DNA of 26,410 bases from CAZVAR01 sp964625225 (GTDB lineage: Bacteria > Pseudomonadota > Alphaproteobacteria > JAJUGE01): the NCBI GenBank assembly GCA_964625225.1, contig CAZVAR010000037.1:1-26410 (forward strand). Reading direction: 5' to 3'. The position numbers and the translations under genes were made by a program. The notes under the pieces are model-generated. The model made no database searches. It was given only the letters and a program-made list of their open reading frames with translations, and was not told the DNA's origin. Shown one piece after another: positions 15,318 through 22,913 of the stretch (the first letter of the stretch is position 1; each line of letters starts with the position of its first letter).

Positions 15318-15738
15318 GCGCCCTCGCCTTCGCGCCGACGGCAGAGCCGGCACGCTTGCCTGTCCCACTCTTGTTCGTCCCGCTGTGGCCGTGGGTCCCG
15401 GCCGTGCCGGTCTGGCCGGCCGGGTACCCGCCAGCATCATCATGTGACGGCTCGCCTTCGCCGGAAATCGAACTCGGCGTCCCCCCGCTCGCGGCGTTCG
15501 CGGATCCGGTGGTCCTACCCGCCGTCGAAGCGGTCGCCCTGGCCCCCGGCCGTAGTCGCGATGGTGCATCTCGCCGTGGTGCGGGACGGGGCCGATCGGA
15601 CTGGAGCACCCCGCCCGCTCGGTCGATATTCGCGATTCCGACCCGCGATTCCGCCCCTTCGGACAGGTTGAACGCCTGCTGAAGGAAGCGGCGTCGGCCG
15701 AGGGAGGTCCGCCGGGGCGGATCGGATTCGGCGGACAT
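15295..15738 (-). CDS. Doubtful low-complexity ORF downstream of dctM
   Basis: An open frame of 147 codons begins 17 bp after the dctM stop of the second TRAP operon and on the same strand. The first 45 residues look protein-like (GRRRFLQQAFNLSEGAE, then RVGIANIDRAGG), with G/C-rich third positions. The remainder is Arg/Pro- then Gly/Thr/Ser-rich and probably disordered. Its 3' end overlaps gpt on the other strand by 23 bp. No clear ribosome site precedes ATG 15738. The RRRFL string resembles a twin-arginine motif, but no hydrophobic segment follows. It may be a small disordered protein or non-coding. Confidence 0.3.
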   Translation of the reverse strand: MSAESDPPRRTSLGRRRFLQQAFNLSEGAESRVGIANIDRAGGVLQSDRPRPAPRRDAPSRLRPGARATASTAGRTTGSANAASGGTPSSISGEGEPSHDDAGGYPAGQTGTAGTHGHSGTNKSGTGKRAGSAVGAKARAPSAGARR

Positions 15739-15755
15739 CCGGCCGCCCGGTGAGA

Positions 15756-17042
15756 TCAGCGTGCCAGCATGGTTCCGGGCAGCCACAGCGCCAGGGCGGG
15801 GAAGGCGAGCACCAGCGCCAAGCCGAGCAGCAGCAGGAGCAGGTAGGGCACGATACCCTGGATCACCTCGGCAATCGGCGCGCGCGCGATCGCCTTGATC
15901 GCGAACAGGTTCATGCCGACCGGCGGCGTCACCAGCGCGAGCTCCAGACTGACGGTCAGCAGGATTCCGTACCAGACCGGGTCGATCGCGAGCGCGCCAA
16001 GCACCGGCAGCACCACCGGCGTCGTGATCAGGATGATCGAGATCGTCTCCATGAACATCCCGAGCACGAACACGAGCAGCATCAGGGCGAGCAGGAAGGT
16101 GAGCTGCGACAGGCCGTAGCCGGTCACAAGCTCGACGATCTCCTGCGGGATCCGCATCTTGGTCAGCACATGGCCGAACAGTCCGGCCGCCGCCAGGATC
16201 AGGAAGAGCATCGCCGAAGTGCGGCAGGCATCGACGGTCGAGCGCCACAGATCGCCCCAGCCGAAATTGCGGTAGACCAGGACGACGATGGCGAGCGCCA
16301 GGAGCGCACCGGCCCCGGCCGCCTCGGTCGCCGTGAACACCCCGAAATACATGCCGCCCAGCACGAACGCCGGCAGGGTCAGCGCCCAGAAGGCGCGGCG
16401 CAGCGCGACTGCTGCCTCGGCCAGACTGGCTCTCGGCTCGCGGCGGGCCGGCGCGGCGGCGAGCGTCTCGCGCAGCATGCAGAAGCCGGCGAACAGGCCC
16501 GCGATCAGCAGGCCCGGAACCAGGCCCGCCATGAACAGGGCGCCGATCGAGGTGTCGGAGATCACCCCGTACAGCACCATCGGCCCCGACGGCGGAATCA
16601 GGATCCCCAGCGTGCCGCCGGCCCCGACCACGCCGTAGGCGGCCCGCGCGCTGTAGCCGTAGCGCAGCATCTGCGGAATGGCCACCGACCCGATGGTCAG
16701 CGCCGTTGCGACGCTGGAGCCGGAGATGGCGGCGAACACGGTGCATGCGGCCACGGTCGCCACCGCGAGCCCGCCCGGAAGGTGGCGCAGCAGGGTGTAG
16801 GCGGTGCCGTACAGATCGTCCACCACCTTGCCGCGGATCATGACGTGCGCCATCAGAGTGAACAGCGGGATGGCGACCAGTAGATAGACGTCGAGCTGCC
16901 CGTAGATCACCTCTCCGACCGATCCCAGCGATCCCTCGACGGCTAGCAGCAGCCCGCCCGCGAACAGGCCCAGCGCCGCAAACACCGGCAGGCCGGTCAG
17001 CAGCACCAGGACCAGCGCCGCGAGGATCAGCAGGAAGGTCAT
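15756..17042 (-). CDS. dctM: TRAP transporter large permease (DctM family)
   Basis: Large membrane subunit of the second TRAP system, 428 residues, about 12 membrane segments. Signature motifs FAAISGSS (103-110) and GGTLGILIPPS (142-152), and VTPPVGMNLFAIKAIA near the C-terminus, match the family and the first DctM of this window. The sequences otherwise differ widely, so the two systems are not a recent duplication. ATG 17042 overlaps the dctQ stop by 4 bp, implying coupled translation. It is the last certain gene of a dctP-dctQ-dctM minus-strand operon. Confidence 0.94.
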   Translation of the reverse strand: MTFLLILAALVLVLLTGLPVFAALGLFAGGLLLAVEGSLGSVGEVIYGQLDVYLLVAIPLFTLMAHVMIRGKVVDDLYGTAYTLLRHLPGGLAVATVAACTVFAAISGSSVATALTIGSVAIPQMLRYGYSARAAYGVVGAGGTLGILIPPSGPMVLYGVISDTSIGALFMAGLVPGLLIAGLFAGFCMLRETLAAAPARREPRASLAEAAVALRRAFWALTLPAFVLGGMYFGVFTATEAAGAGALLALAIVVLVYRNFGWGDLWRSTVDACRTSAMLFLILAAAGLFGHVLTKMRIPQEIVELVTGYGLSQLTFLLALMLLVFVLGMFMETISIILITTPVVLPVLGALAIDPVWYGILLTVSLELALVTPPVGMNLFAIKAIARAPIAEVIQGIVPYLLLLLLGLALVLAFPALALWLPGTMLAR

Positions 17043-17587
17043 CGCAGCCGGTCGAGCCCCGCCTCGTCGGCCGGCGGGTGCACCTCGTCGGTCGGCGGCC
17101 GGCCTTGTGCCATGCGGACGAGCCCGGCCAGCGCCGCCAGCAGCAGCAGGGCCCCGCCAATCGGGATCAGGAGCTGCGGCAGCCAGATCGGCACTGCCAG
17201 CGATCCTGTTGAGACGATCCCGATCATGCGCGAGAAGGCGACCATGCCCCAGCCCTCCTCGATCAGGAAGGCCCCGCAGACCGCGACCGCGAGCAGGCCG
17301 GCAGCGGCGGTGACCCGTCGTCCCCGCCGGCCGAGCCGCTCGGTGACGATGTCGACGGCGATGTGCTCACCCTTGCGCAGCGCGTCCGCGGCGGCCAGCA
17401 TCACCATCGCGACCAGCAGATACCCGACCAGCTCGTCGACCCAGGGTATCGGCCGGTTGAACAGATAGCGCATCGCCACCCCGTAGCCGATCGCTGCCAG
17501 AGCGACGAGCAGCGTCAGGGCGGACAGCGCGATGCCGGCCCGCGTCAGCAGGCCGACCGCGCGGTCGAACAGGGACAGGAGGCGCAT
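17039..17587 (-). CDS. dctQ: TRAP transporter small permease (DctQ family)
   Basis: Small membrane subunit of the second TRAP system, 182 residues with four hydrophobic segments. It has the family features VAMRYLFNRPIPWVDELVGY (residues 37-56) and ADALRKGEHIAVDIV. The C-terminal tail (about residues 160-182) is acidic and Pro-rich, longer than in the first DctQ. It starts 41 bp after dctP, and the 17 nt directly before ATG 17587 form a perfect hairpin that leaves no visible ribosome site. Its stop overlaps dctM by 4 bp. Confidence 0.93.
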   Translation of the reverse strand: MRLLSLFDRAVGLLTRAGIALSALTLLVALAAIGYGVAMRYLFNRPIPWVDELVGYLLVAMVMLAAADALRKGEHIAVDIVTERLGRRGRRVTAAAGLLAVAVCGAFLIEEGWGMVAFSRMIGIVSTGSLAVPIWLPQLLIPIGGALLLLAALAGLVRMAQGRPPTDEVHPPADEAGLDRLR

Positions 17588-17604
17588 CGCCCGGAGCGCG
17601 GGCG
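17588..17604 (-). promoter_or_regulatory. Hairpin abutting the dctQ start codon
   Basis: On the minus strand CGCCCG (17604-17599), loop CGCTC, and CGGGCG (17593-17588) form a perfect 6-bp GC stem ending at the base before ATG 17587. It occupies the place where the ribosome site should be, between the binding-protein gene and the permease genes. In TRAP operons the binding protein is made in excess over the permease. A stem here could reduce dctQ translation or stabilise the dctP message. Confidence 0.5.
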
Positions 17605-17628
17605 CTCAGACCTGCCCCCGGCGCCGCC

Positions 17629-18612
17629 TCACAGCTTGTCCACCAGATTCAGCAGCTTCGACGCGTCGGGCGAGGAGGCCCTGAACGCCTCCATCACCGG
17701 CGGCTGCATCGCCTTCTCCCAAGTCTCCGCCTCCGCTTCGCTCTGGATGTGGAGCTGCATCTGCTTCTCGCGCAGCCCTTCGATCGCCTCTTCGGCCGTC
17801 TTCTCGGTCAGCTCGATCGACTGCTCCTCGGCCGAGCGCGCCGCCTTCAGGACCGCCTGCTGCAACTCGGGTTCCAGCTTCTCGAGCCAGCCCGGGTTGA
17901 CGTAGAGGTGGAAGTAGACGGTGAAGAACGGCGTGACCGTCCCGTAGCGCTGCACCTCGTAATATTTCCGGCTGTAGGCGGCCGAGACGTCGGTCAGGCC
18001 GGCGTCGAGCACGCCCGTTTGCAGCGCCTGATAAACCTCCGAGCCCGGCATCGAGGAGGGCGCCGCACCGACCGCCGTCAGCCCCTTGTCGACCAGGGCG
18101 TTGAGGCCGCGGATCTTCAGGCCCTGAAAATCTTCCAACGCCTTGATGGGAGCCTTGTTGGAGGTGAAGATCGACTGTCGCGTGGTGTAGAGCCAGGCGA
18201 TGTTGCGCACACCCTTCTCGAGCAGCTTCTGCTCCAGAAGCTTCGCCGCATCCGACCCGGGGAACGCCTTGATCCGCTTCAGATCGGTGAAGTAGTACGG
18301 GATCGTGACGACGTTCATCTCGGGGATGGTGTTTCCCCACTGGAAATTGACCGACAACGCTGCCTCGATCTGGCCGCGGGCCACCGCCGGGTGGTTCTGA
18401 TCGGGCTTGTAGGCCTGCGTCGCGCCGAGGATCTGCACGTCGATCCGGTTCCCCGAGCTCTGCTCGAGCTCCTGCGCGAAACGTTCGACGAGCTGGGCGA
18501 TGTGATGCGCTGGCGGAAGCTGATGACTGATCCGCATCACGACCGGGTCGGCGGCCTGGGCGGCCCCCGCCAGCAGGGCCATGGCCATTGCGGTGGCTAC
18601 GAACGGCTTCAT
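17629..18612 (-). CDS. dctP: TRAP transporter substrate-binding protein (DctP family)
   Basis: Periplasmic receptor of the second TRAP importer, 327 residues. The Sec signal peptide MKPFVATAMAMALLAGAAQA is probably cleaved after residue 20. Family features include RISHQLPPAHH at the mature N-terminus, and LKIRGLNA with Arg168 as the expected ligand-carboxylate arginine. EVYQALQTGVLDAG follows, with the aromatic-rich VTPFFTVYFHLYVNPGWLEKL further on. ATG 18612 gives a clean signal peptide and has AAAGAGA about 10 nt upstream; an in-frame ATG at 18636 would add a charged, unlikely extension. The gene heads a dctP-dctQ-dctM operon. The ligand is unknown. Confidence 0.93.
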   Translation of the reverse strand: MKPFVATAMAMALLAGAAQAADPVVMRISHQLPPAHHIAQLVERFAQELEQSSGNRIDVQILGATQAYKPDQNHPAVARGQIEAALSVNFQWGNTIPEMNVVTIPYYFTDLKRIKAFPGSDAAKLLEQKLLEKGVRNIAWLYTTRQSIFTSNKAPIKALEDFQGLKIRGLNALVDKGLTAVGAAPSSMPGSEVYQALQTGVLDAGLTDVSAAYSRKYYEVQRYGTVTPFFTVYFHLYVNPGWLEKLEPELQQAVLKAARSAEEQSIELTEKTAEEAIEGLREKQMQLHIQSEAEAETWEKAMQPPVMEAFRASSPDASKLLNLVDKL

Positions 18613-18969
18613 CGGTTCGGGTCTCTTTCGATGCATTGTCGTGGGTTGGGGCGTTCCCCGGGCCGGCCCGGATGGGTTCGGGATCCGGACAGCCTTTATG
18701 ACACTTTCCTGCCGTTCCTGCCAGAGACTGCGGGTCGGGCCGGCGGACGGGGCGCCTGACGGTCGGTCCTCGCAGGCCGGCCCCCGAAACGACGGCGCAC
18801 GGCTGGCACCGGCCTGCGTCGTGTGCAGATCTGGCCTGAAAATTGTGCAATGCAAAATTCATTTGCGCTTCGCTCTCAGCGCCGTACCATATTTGTTGTG
18901 CGACGCACTATAGTCGCCAAGAACGATAAGGCTCGCTCAGGCAGGAACGCCCGCAACAGGAGACGTTCG
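18613..18969. other. Divergent control region with an A/T-rich core
   Basis: This is 357 bp between the second TRAP operon and the small gene at 18970. The part at 18838-18930 is clearly A/T-richer than its surroundings. It holds TATAGT (18909-18914), an interrupted inverted repeat GCAAAA/ATTTGC near 18853-18867, and the inverted repeat GTGCGACGCAC (18898-18908). It probably carries the promoters of both neighbours, but no -35/-10 pair with normal spacing stands out. No gene was seen. Confidence 0.45.
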
Positions 18970-19158
18970 ATGCAGTTCGTGAGCGATCCGAAGCACGACC
19001 ACCCCCTGCAGCCCCCGGCAGGACCGGGTCCGGGAATCGTCCGGATCTCGGACGAGCGATACCAGAGTCTGGTGCTGATGCGGTGGCTGCGCCGCGCCAT
19101 CCGGGCGCTGCTCGGCGCCGACCGTCGGGCGCCGGGCTGGCAGCGCGCCTATCCCTGA
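18970..19158 (+). CDS. Small hypothetical protein, 62 aa
   Basis: Not recognised. ATG 18970 has an excellent ribosome site, AGGAGA, 6 nt upstream, and an A/T-rich promoter-like region precedes it. The protein has a Pro/Gly-rich N-terminal half and a C-terminal amphipathic basic helix, LVLMRWLRRAIRALLGADRR (residues 34-53). It has no signal peptide. Short proteins with a single basic amphipathic helix are common in alphaproteobacteria (DUF1127-like), but the diagnostic DUF1127 sequence is missing. A second such gene follows 52 bp later. It could bind membrane or nucleic acid; this is speculation. Confidence 0.65.
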   Translation: MQFVSDPKHDHPLQPPAGPGPGIVRISDERYQSLVLMRWLRRAIRALLGADRRAPGWQRAYP

Positions 19159-19180
19159 TCCCTGCTCCTTATTCCGTCCC

Positions 19181-19197
19181 TTGATTCCCCTTGATTC
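19181..19197 (+). repeat. TTGATTC direct repeat between the two small genes
   Basis: TTGATTC occurs at 19181-19187 and 19191-19197, separated by CCC, immediately before the ribosome site GAGGAA of the next gene. It may be a leader or operator element, or chance. Confidence 0.3.
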
Positions 19198-19210
19198 GAG
19201 GAAACCCGTC

Positions 19211-19408
19211 ATGCCCGACGATGCCTCCATCCGGTCTCTCCCCGATGTCGTGCCCGACACCTCGCCCGACGCCCTCGCCGAGCACATCGCCCGCGCGCGC
19301 CAGATGCGCGCCGAGGCGATTGTCGGCCTGCTCAAGCGCCTAATCGGGCGTCGACCGCGTCCGAACCGGTTTTCCACCCGTGCCGGCGGTCTGGCCGTCA
19401 GCCGCTGA
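19211..19408 (+). CDS. Small hypothetical protein, 65 aa
   Basis: Second of two tandem small genes. ATG 19211 lies 7 nt after GAGGAA (19198-19203), a strong ribosome site. The N-terminus is acidic and Pro-rich (PDDASIRSLPDVVPDTSPDA). The middle is a helix, HIARARQMRAEAIVGLLKRL (residues 24-43), of a kind often seen in very small alphaproteobacterial proteins, and the tail is Arg-rich. It shares with the preceding protein a basic helix ending in a run of arginines, though alignment is weak. Its last 69 bp are antisense to the 3' end of the ybhN-like gene. Confidence 0.62.
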   Translation: MPDDASIRSLPDVVPDTSPDALAEHIARARQMRAEAIVGLLKRLIGRRPRPNRFSTRAGGLAVSR

Positions 19409-20380
19409 CCCGCACCTCGCCGATGCGGCATGCGGCAGGGGATCGCCACCGCCGCGCCGGGAGTAAGCTAAGGCCGTCGCCGTCCGCCAGCGCAGGATCT
19501 CGGTGGCGGCCAACAGGGCACTGCCGAACAGCAGCGGCACGAAGAAGTAGATGATCCGCAACCCGAGCAGCGCGCCGACCACGTTGCCCCCGGGCACCAG
19601 CAAGGCGATCACGTATTCGATGACGCCGAGCCCGCCGGGCACATGGCTCACCAGGGCGGCGACACTGCCGAGGACGTAGATCGAGGCCGCCTCGCCGTAA
19701 TCCACGGCTTCGGCGAGGAGCTGATGCAGCACCGCGGCGACGAAGGCGAAGTTGGCCGTGCCGAGGACGATCTGGGCCGCCGCGAGCCGTGGCCTCGGCA
19801 GGCCGATCTCGTGCCCTCGCAGGCGCAGCGGACGCCGCACCCGCGCGGCCGCCAGCACATAACCCGCCGCGAGCGCGAGCAGACCGACGCCGGCAGCCCG
19901 CGCCCACGCCGGGTCGATGCCGATCATCGCCCCGGCGGGCCCGGGGCGCAGGGCCAGCACGAGGCCGCCCAGCGTGCCGAGCCCGAGGCCGACCGTGACA
20001 CCGCAGAACAGAATGATCTTGCCGACTTCGACCGCGCTCAGCCCGGCCTCGGAATAGAACCGGTAGCGCAGGGTGCCGCTGCTGAGGGCAGCCACGCCGA
20101 CATTGTGCCCAATCGACAAGCTGACAAAGGAGGTCAGGGCGATCTTCGGGTAGGGCAGCGTGCGGCCGAGATAATGCAGCGCCATCGCATCGAACCCGGT
20201 CAGGCATGTGTAGCTTGCCAGCGTGAACAGGGTCGCGAGCGCAAGGTTGCGAGGTGGGATCTGCCCGACCGCGGCCACGACCTCCGCCGGACTGTGGTCA
20301 CCGAACGCGCGATACCCGAGCCACAGCCCGAGCGGCAGCATCACCAGTGGAATAAGCGCCGAGACTCGCCTGAGCGTCAT
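19340..20380 (-). CDS. ybhN: YbhN-like membrane protein (LPG synthase TM-domain family)
   Basis: Inner-membrane protein of the UPF0104/lysylphosphatidylglycerol-synthase transmembrane family, 346 residues, about eight hydrophobic segments. It resembles the family in RYRFYSEAGLSAVEVGKIIL (residues 104-123) and in VSHVPGGLGVIEYVI, the PGGLG-x-x-E signature. It lacks the soluble synthase domain of MprF, so it is not expected to make lysyl-phosphatidylglycerol. ATG 20380 has AAAAGGA just upstream. In E. coli ybhN lies with clsB and ybhP; here the same partners are divergent, 118 bp away, suggesting a phospholipid-related role. The last 25-30 residues (SARCGSAADGQTAGTGG onward) are low complexity and overlap the 65-aa gene on the other strand. 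Confidence 0.85.
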   Translation of the reverse strand: MTLRRVSALIPLVMLPLGLWLGYRAFGDHSPAEVVAAVGQIPPRNLALATLFTLASYTCLTGFDAMALHYLGRTLPYPKIALTSFVSLSIGHNVGVAALSSGTLRYRFYSEAGLSAVEVGKIILFCGVTVGLGLGTLGGLVLALRPGPAGAMIGIDPAWARAAGVGLLALAAGYVLAAARVRRPLRLRGHEIGLPRPRLAAAQIVLGTANFAFVAAVLHQLLAEAVDYGEAASIYVLGSVAALVSHVPGGLGVIEYVIALLVPGGNVVGALLGLRIIYFFVPLLFGSALLAATEILRWRTATALAYSRRGGGDPLPHAASARCGSAADGQTAGTGGKPVRTRSTPD

Positions 20381-20498
20381 TGCCGTCCTTTTCGGGCATG
20401 ATCGTGTCCCGTCCGTCATGAAACGAAATTGCCGCCCGGACCGTTCTCAGTCGGCAGCCGACGAGCCGTTTGCCCGCAACGAACGAGAGGTAACGGGT

Positions 20499-21959
20499 GT
20501 GACCGAGGAGATCGCACCGGGCAGCAGGCCGGCTATCCTGCGGCCCGGCCACAATTGCTGGCGGATTCTGCCGGCGCGCCGGGCCGCCTTCCTGGTCGAG
20601 GCGTCCGCCTATTTCACCGCGCTGCGCCGCGCCCTCGAGCGGGCGCAGCGATCGGTGATCGTGGTCGGCTGGGACTTCGACCCGAAGACCTGCCTGGACC
20701 CGCGCACCGCTACCGACACCGTGCCGAACCGCTTCCAGGATCTGCTGCATGCGGTGGTCGAAGCCCGGCCGGAGCTGCACGTTCACATCCTGATCTGGGA
20801 CGCCTTCACCCTGTTCCGACCGCGTCAGAAGCTGCCGACGCTGTTCGACACGCCGGTGGACGCGCATCCTCGCATCAGCCTCGTCTATGACGACACGGTG
20901 CCCACCGGCGGCTCGCATCACGCCAAGCTGGTGGTCGTCGATGACGCCATGGCCTTCGTCGGCGGCATCGACATCGCCGGCGACCGCTGGGACACCTGCG
21001 CGCACAACCGTGTCGAGCCGCTACGCCGCACTCCGGCCGGCGCGCCCTACGGCCCGGTTCACGATATGATGATGGCGGTCGACGGGCCGGCCGCCGCTGC
21101 CGTCGCGGAGCTGGCAAGGGCACGCTGGCTGCACGCGACCGGCACGACGCTGCCCGCGGCCGGCGACGGTCTGGATCCCTGGCCGTCGGAACTTGCCCCC
21201 GACCTGCGCGACGTCCCCGTCGGAATTGCACGCACCGTGCCCCGGCGAAACGCGGAGGAGCCCATCCGGGAAGTGGCCGCACTCAACGAGGACGCCCTTC
21301 TCGCCGGGCGGAACTGGATCTATATCGAGGCGCAGTATTTCGCCAGCGCGCGCATCGGCGACGTCCTGGTACGGATCCTGGAGCAGCCGGATCCGCCGGA
21401 GATCGTCGTCGTCGTGCGCTACCAGTCCCACGGGTGGGTGGAGCAGTTGGTGATGGGCGCCAATCGCGACCGGCTGCTGCGCCGGCTTCGCGCCGCCGAC
21501 CGGCACGACCGCCTGCGCGTGTATCACCCGATCCTGGACGGGCCGGCCGACTCGCCGGACATCCACCTCAACGTGCATTCTAAGCTGATGCTGGTCGACG
21601 GGCGACTGGCCCGGATCGGTTCGTCGAACCTCAATAACCGCTCCCTCGGCCTCGACACCGAGTGCGACCTCGTCGTCGAGGCCACCGACCCGGCGGCGCG
21701 ACGGGCCATCCAGTCCCTCCGGGACCGGCTCCTGGCCGAACATCTTGATACCGACGCGTCGAGCGTCGCCGCCGCAGTCGCCGAGTGCGGCGGCCTGATC
21801 CCGGCGATCGAGCGGCTCAACGTGAAACCGCGCGGACTGCGGCCGTTCCCGGCCGAGCGGGAGCCGGGCCCGGTAGAGCCGATCCCCGGCACCGCCCTGC
21901 TCGACCCGGAGGAGCCGATCGATCTCGACGCGCTCCGCCTCGCCATTCTGCCGGCGTGA
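20499..21959 (+). CDS. clsB: Phospholipase D family protein, cardiolipin synthase-like
   Basis: Phosphatidyltransferase/phospholipase of the PLD superfamily, 486 residues, with two HKD motifs. His141-Lys143-Asp148 lies in SHHAKLVVVDD, and His360-Lys362-Asp367 in NVHSKLMLVDG; they are followed by GGIDI and GSSNLNNRS, as expected. The sequence YIEAQYFAS is typical of PLD proteins close to eukaryotic-type enzymes. GTG 20499 was preferred because GAGAGG (20485-20490) lies 8 nt upstream; ATG 20418 is in frame without a ribosome site. There is no signal peptide or membrane segment, as in E. coli ClsB. The next gene overlaps by 4 bp. Cardiolipin synthesis is inferred from context; broader phospholipase activity is possible, so the symbol is tentative. 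Confidence 0.85.
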   Translation: MTEEIAPGSRPAILRPGHNCWRILPARRAAFLVEASAYFTALRRALERAQRSVIVVGWDFDPKTCLDPRTATDTVPNRFQDLLHAVVEARPELHVHILIWDAFTLFRPRQKLPTLFDTPVDAHPRISLVYDDTVPTGGSHHAKLVVVDDAMAFVGGIDIAGDRWDTCAHNRVEPLRRTPAGAPYGPVHDMMMAVDGPAAAAVAELARARWLHATGTTLPAAGDGLDPWPSELAPDLRDVPVGIARTVPRRNAEEPIREVAALNEDALLAGRNWIYIEAQYFASARIGDVLVRILEQPDPPEIVVVVRYQSHGWVEQLVMGANRDRLLRRLRAADRHDRLRVYHPILDGPADSPDIHLNVHSKLMLVDGRLARIGSSNLNNRSLGLDTECDLVVEATDPAARRAIQSLRDRLLAEHLDTDASSVAAAVAECGGLIPAIERLNVKPRGLRPFPAEREPGPVEPIPGTALLDPEEPIDLDALRLAILPA

Positions 21960-22714
21960 CCGGTCCGCCACAGGCCCCGGAGGCGGAGCCTCCGCCCTTC
22001 CTGCGCCTCGCCACCTACAATGTTCACGGCTGCGTCGGGGTCGACCGGTACTACGCGCCGGGTCGGGTAGCCGAAATCGTGGCGGCGCTCCGGGCGGATA
22101 TCATCGCCCTGCAGGAGGTCGACGGCCGCCGTCCGCTGCACGCCGGCCTGGCCCAGTTCGAATTCTTCGAGCGGGCGACCGGACTGCACGCGGTCGCCGG
22201 CCCCAACATTCGCGGCGACCGCGGGGAGTACGGAAACCTCCTGCTGACCCGCTTCCCGATTACCCGCATTCGTCGGATCGATCTCTCCCAGCCCGGGCGC
22301 GAGCCGCGCGGCGCACTGGACGTTGATCTCGACACGCCCTACGGGCCGCTCCGGGTCGTCACGCTCCATCTGGGGCTCGCCCGCGCCGAGCGCGACATCC
22401 AGATCCGGCGCATCGCCGGCATTCTCGGCGATCCGGCGGCGACGGCCCCGCGCACGGTGCTGATGGGTGACTTCAACGAATGGTTCCGCGGCGCCGCCGC
22501 CCGTCTGGCGGCGATCACCGCGCGCTTCCCGACCGCCCACACCCCGCGCAGCTTCCCGGCACCGCTGCCTCTGCTGCCGCTGGACCGGATCTATGTCCGG
22601 CCCGCGCCGCATCGCGTACACGCGGTCGCCCCGGTGATGCCGCTGGCGCGCCGCGCCTCGGACCACCTGCCGGTCGCCCTCGACATCGCCTGGGAGCCGC
22701 CGCCGGCCCGGTAG
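21956..22714 (+). CDS. ybhP: Endonuclease/exonuclease/phosphatase family protein, YbhP-like
   Basis: Metal-dependent phosphoesterase fold of the DNase I/APE1/sphingomyelinase group, 252 residues. Active-site motifs are in order: Asn22 in ATYNVHG, Glu54 in LQEVD, His138 in TLHLG, Asp172 and Asn174 in GDFNEW, Asp210 in LDRIYV, and Asp236-His237 in SDHLPV. No signal peptide is present. The start is GTG 21956, which overlaps the stop of the PLD gene (GTGA), so the two are translationally coupled. Pairing with a PLD-type enzyme and a YbhN-like protein mirrors the E. coli ybhP-clsB-ybhN set. A phospholipid or lipid-linked phosphodiester is a plausible substrate, but nucleic acid cannot be excluded. 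Confidence 0.87.
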   Translation: MTGPPQAPEAEPPPFLRLATYNVHGCVGVDRYYAPGRVAEIVAALRADIIALQEVDGRRPLHAGLAQFEFFERATGLHAVAGPNIRGDRGEYGNLLLTRFPITRIRRIDLSQPGREPRGALDVDLDTPYGPLRVVTLHLGLARAERDIQIRRIAGILGDPAATAPRTVLMGDFNEWFRGAAARLAAITARFPTAHTPRSFPAPLPLLPLDRIYVRPAPHRVHAVAPVMPLARRASDHLPVALDIAWEPPPAR

Positions 22715-22853
22715 CTCGCACCCGCGAGGTCGGGCCGCCGCCACGCGGGCGTTCGCCACAATGGGCGAGGATGGCGTGCTCCGACCCGCCGGCCGCCGGG
22801 ACGGTTGCATCGGCAGGCCGACCGCGATGCGCACAGGCCCGCTGTCCTGTGAT

Positions 22854-22913
22854 ATGTCTCTCCTCGATCACCGAAAGCCAACGCCTCCCGAGGAGACGAC
22901 GACGGGCCAATGA
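22854..22913 (+). other. Possible leader peptide ORF and hairpin before nhaP2
   Basis: In the 278-bp gap before the antiporter gene, a 19-codon frame runs from ATG 22854 to TGA 22913. It has no ribosome site. Within it, CTCCTCG (22860-22866) can pair with CGAGGAG (22889-22895) across 22 nt. It might be an attenuator-like leader or chance. Confidence 0.2.

Noticed and set aside
15640..15740. Possible Tat signal peptide (RRRFLQQ) in the low-complexity ORF
   Set aside because: No hydrophobic segment follows the twin arginines in this frame or in neighbouring frames, so export is not supported.
15750..18759. Plus-strand frames at 15750-16883 and 17749-18759 opposite the second TRAP operon
   Set aside because: They are shadows of dctM and dctP; composition is Gln/Arg/His- or Arg/Leu-rich with no domain.
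19340..20380. Full-length MprF (lysyl-phosphatidylglycerol synthase)
   Set aside because: Only the transmembrane part is present; the soluble aminoacyl-transfer domain is absent, so the YbhN-like assignment is preferred.
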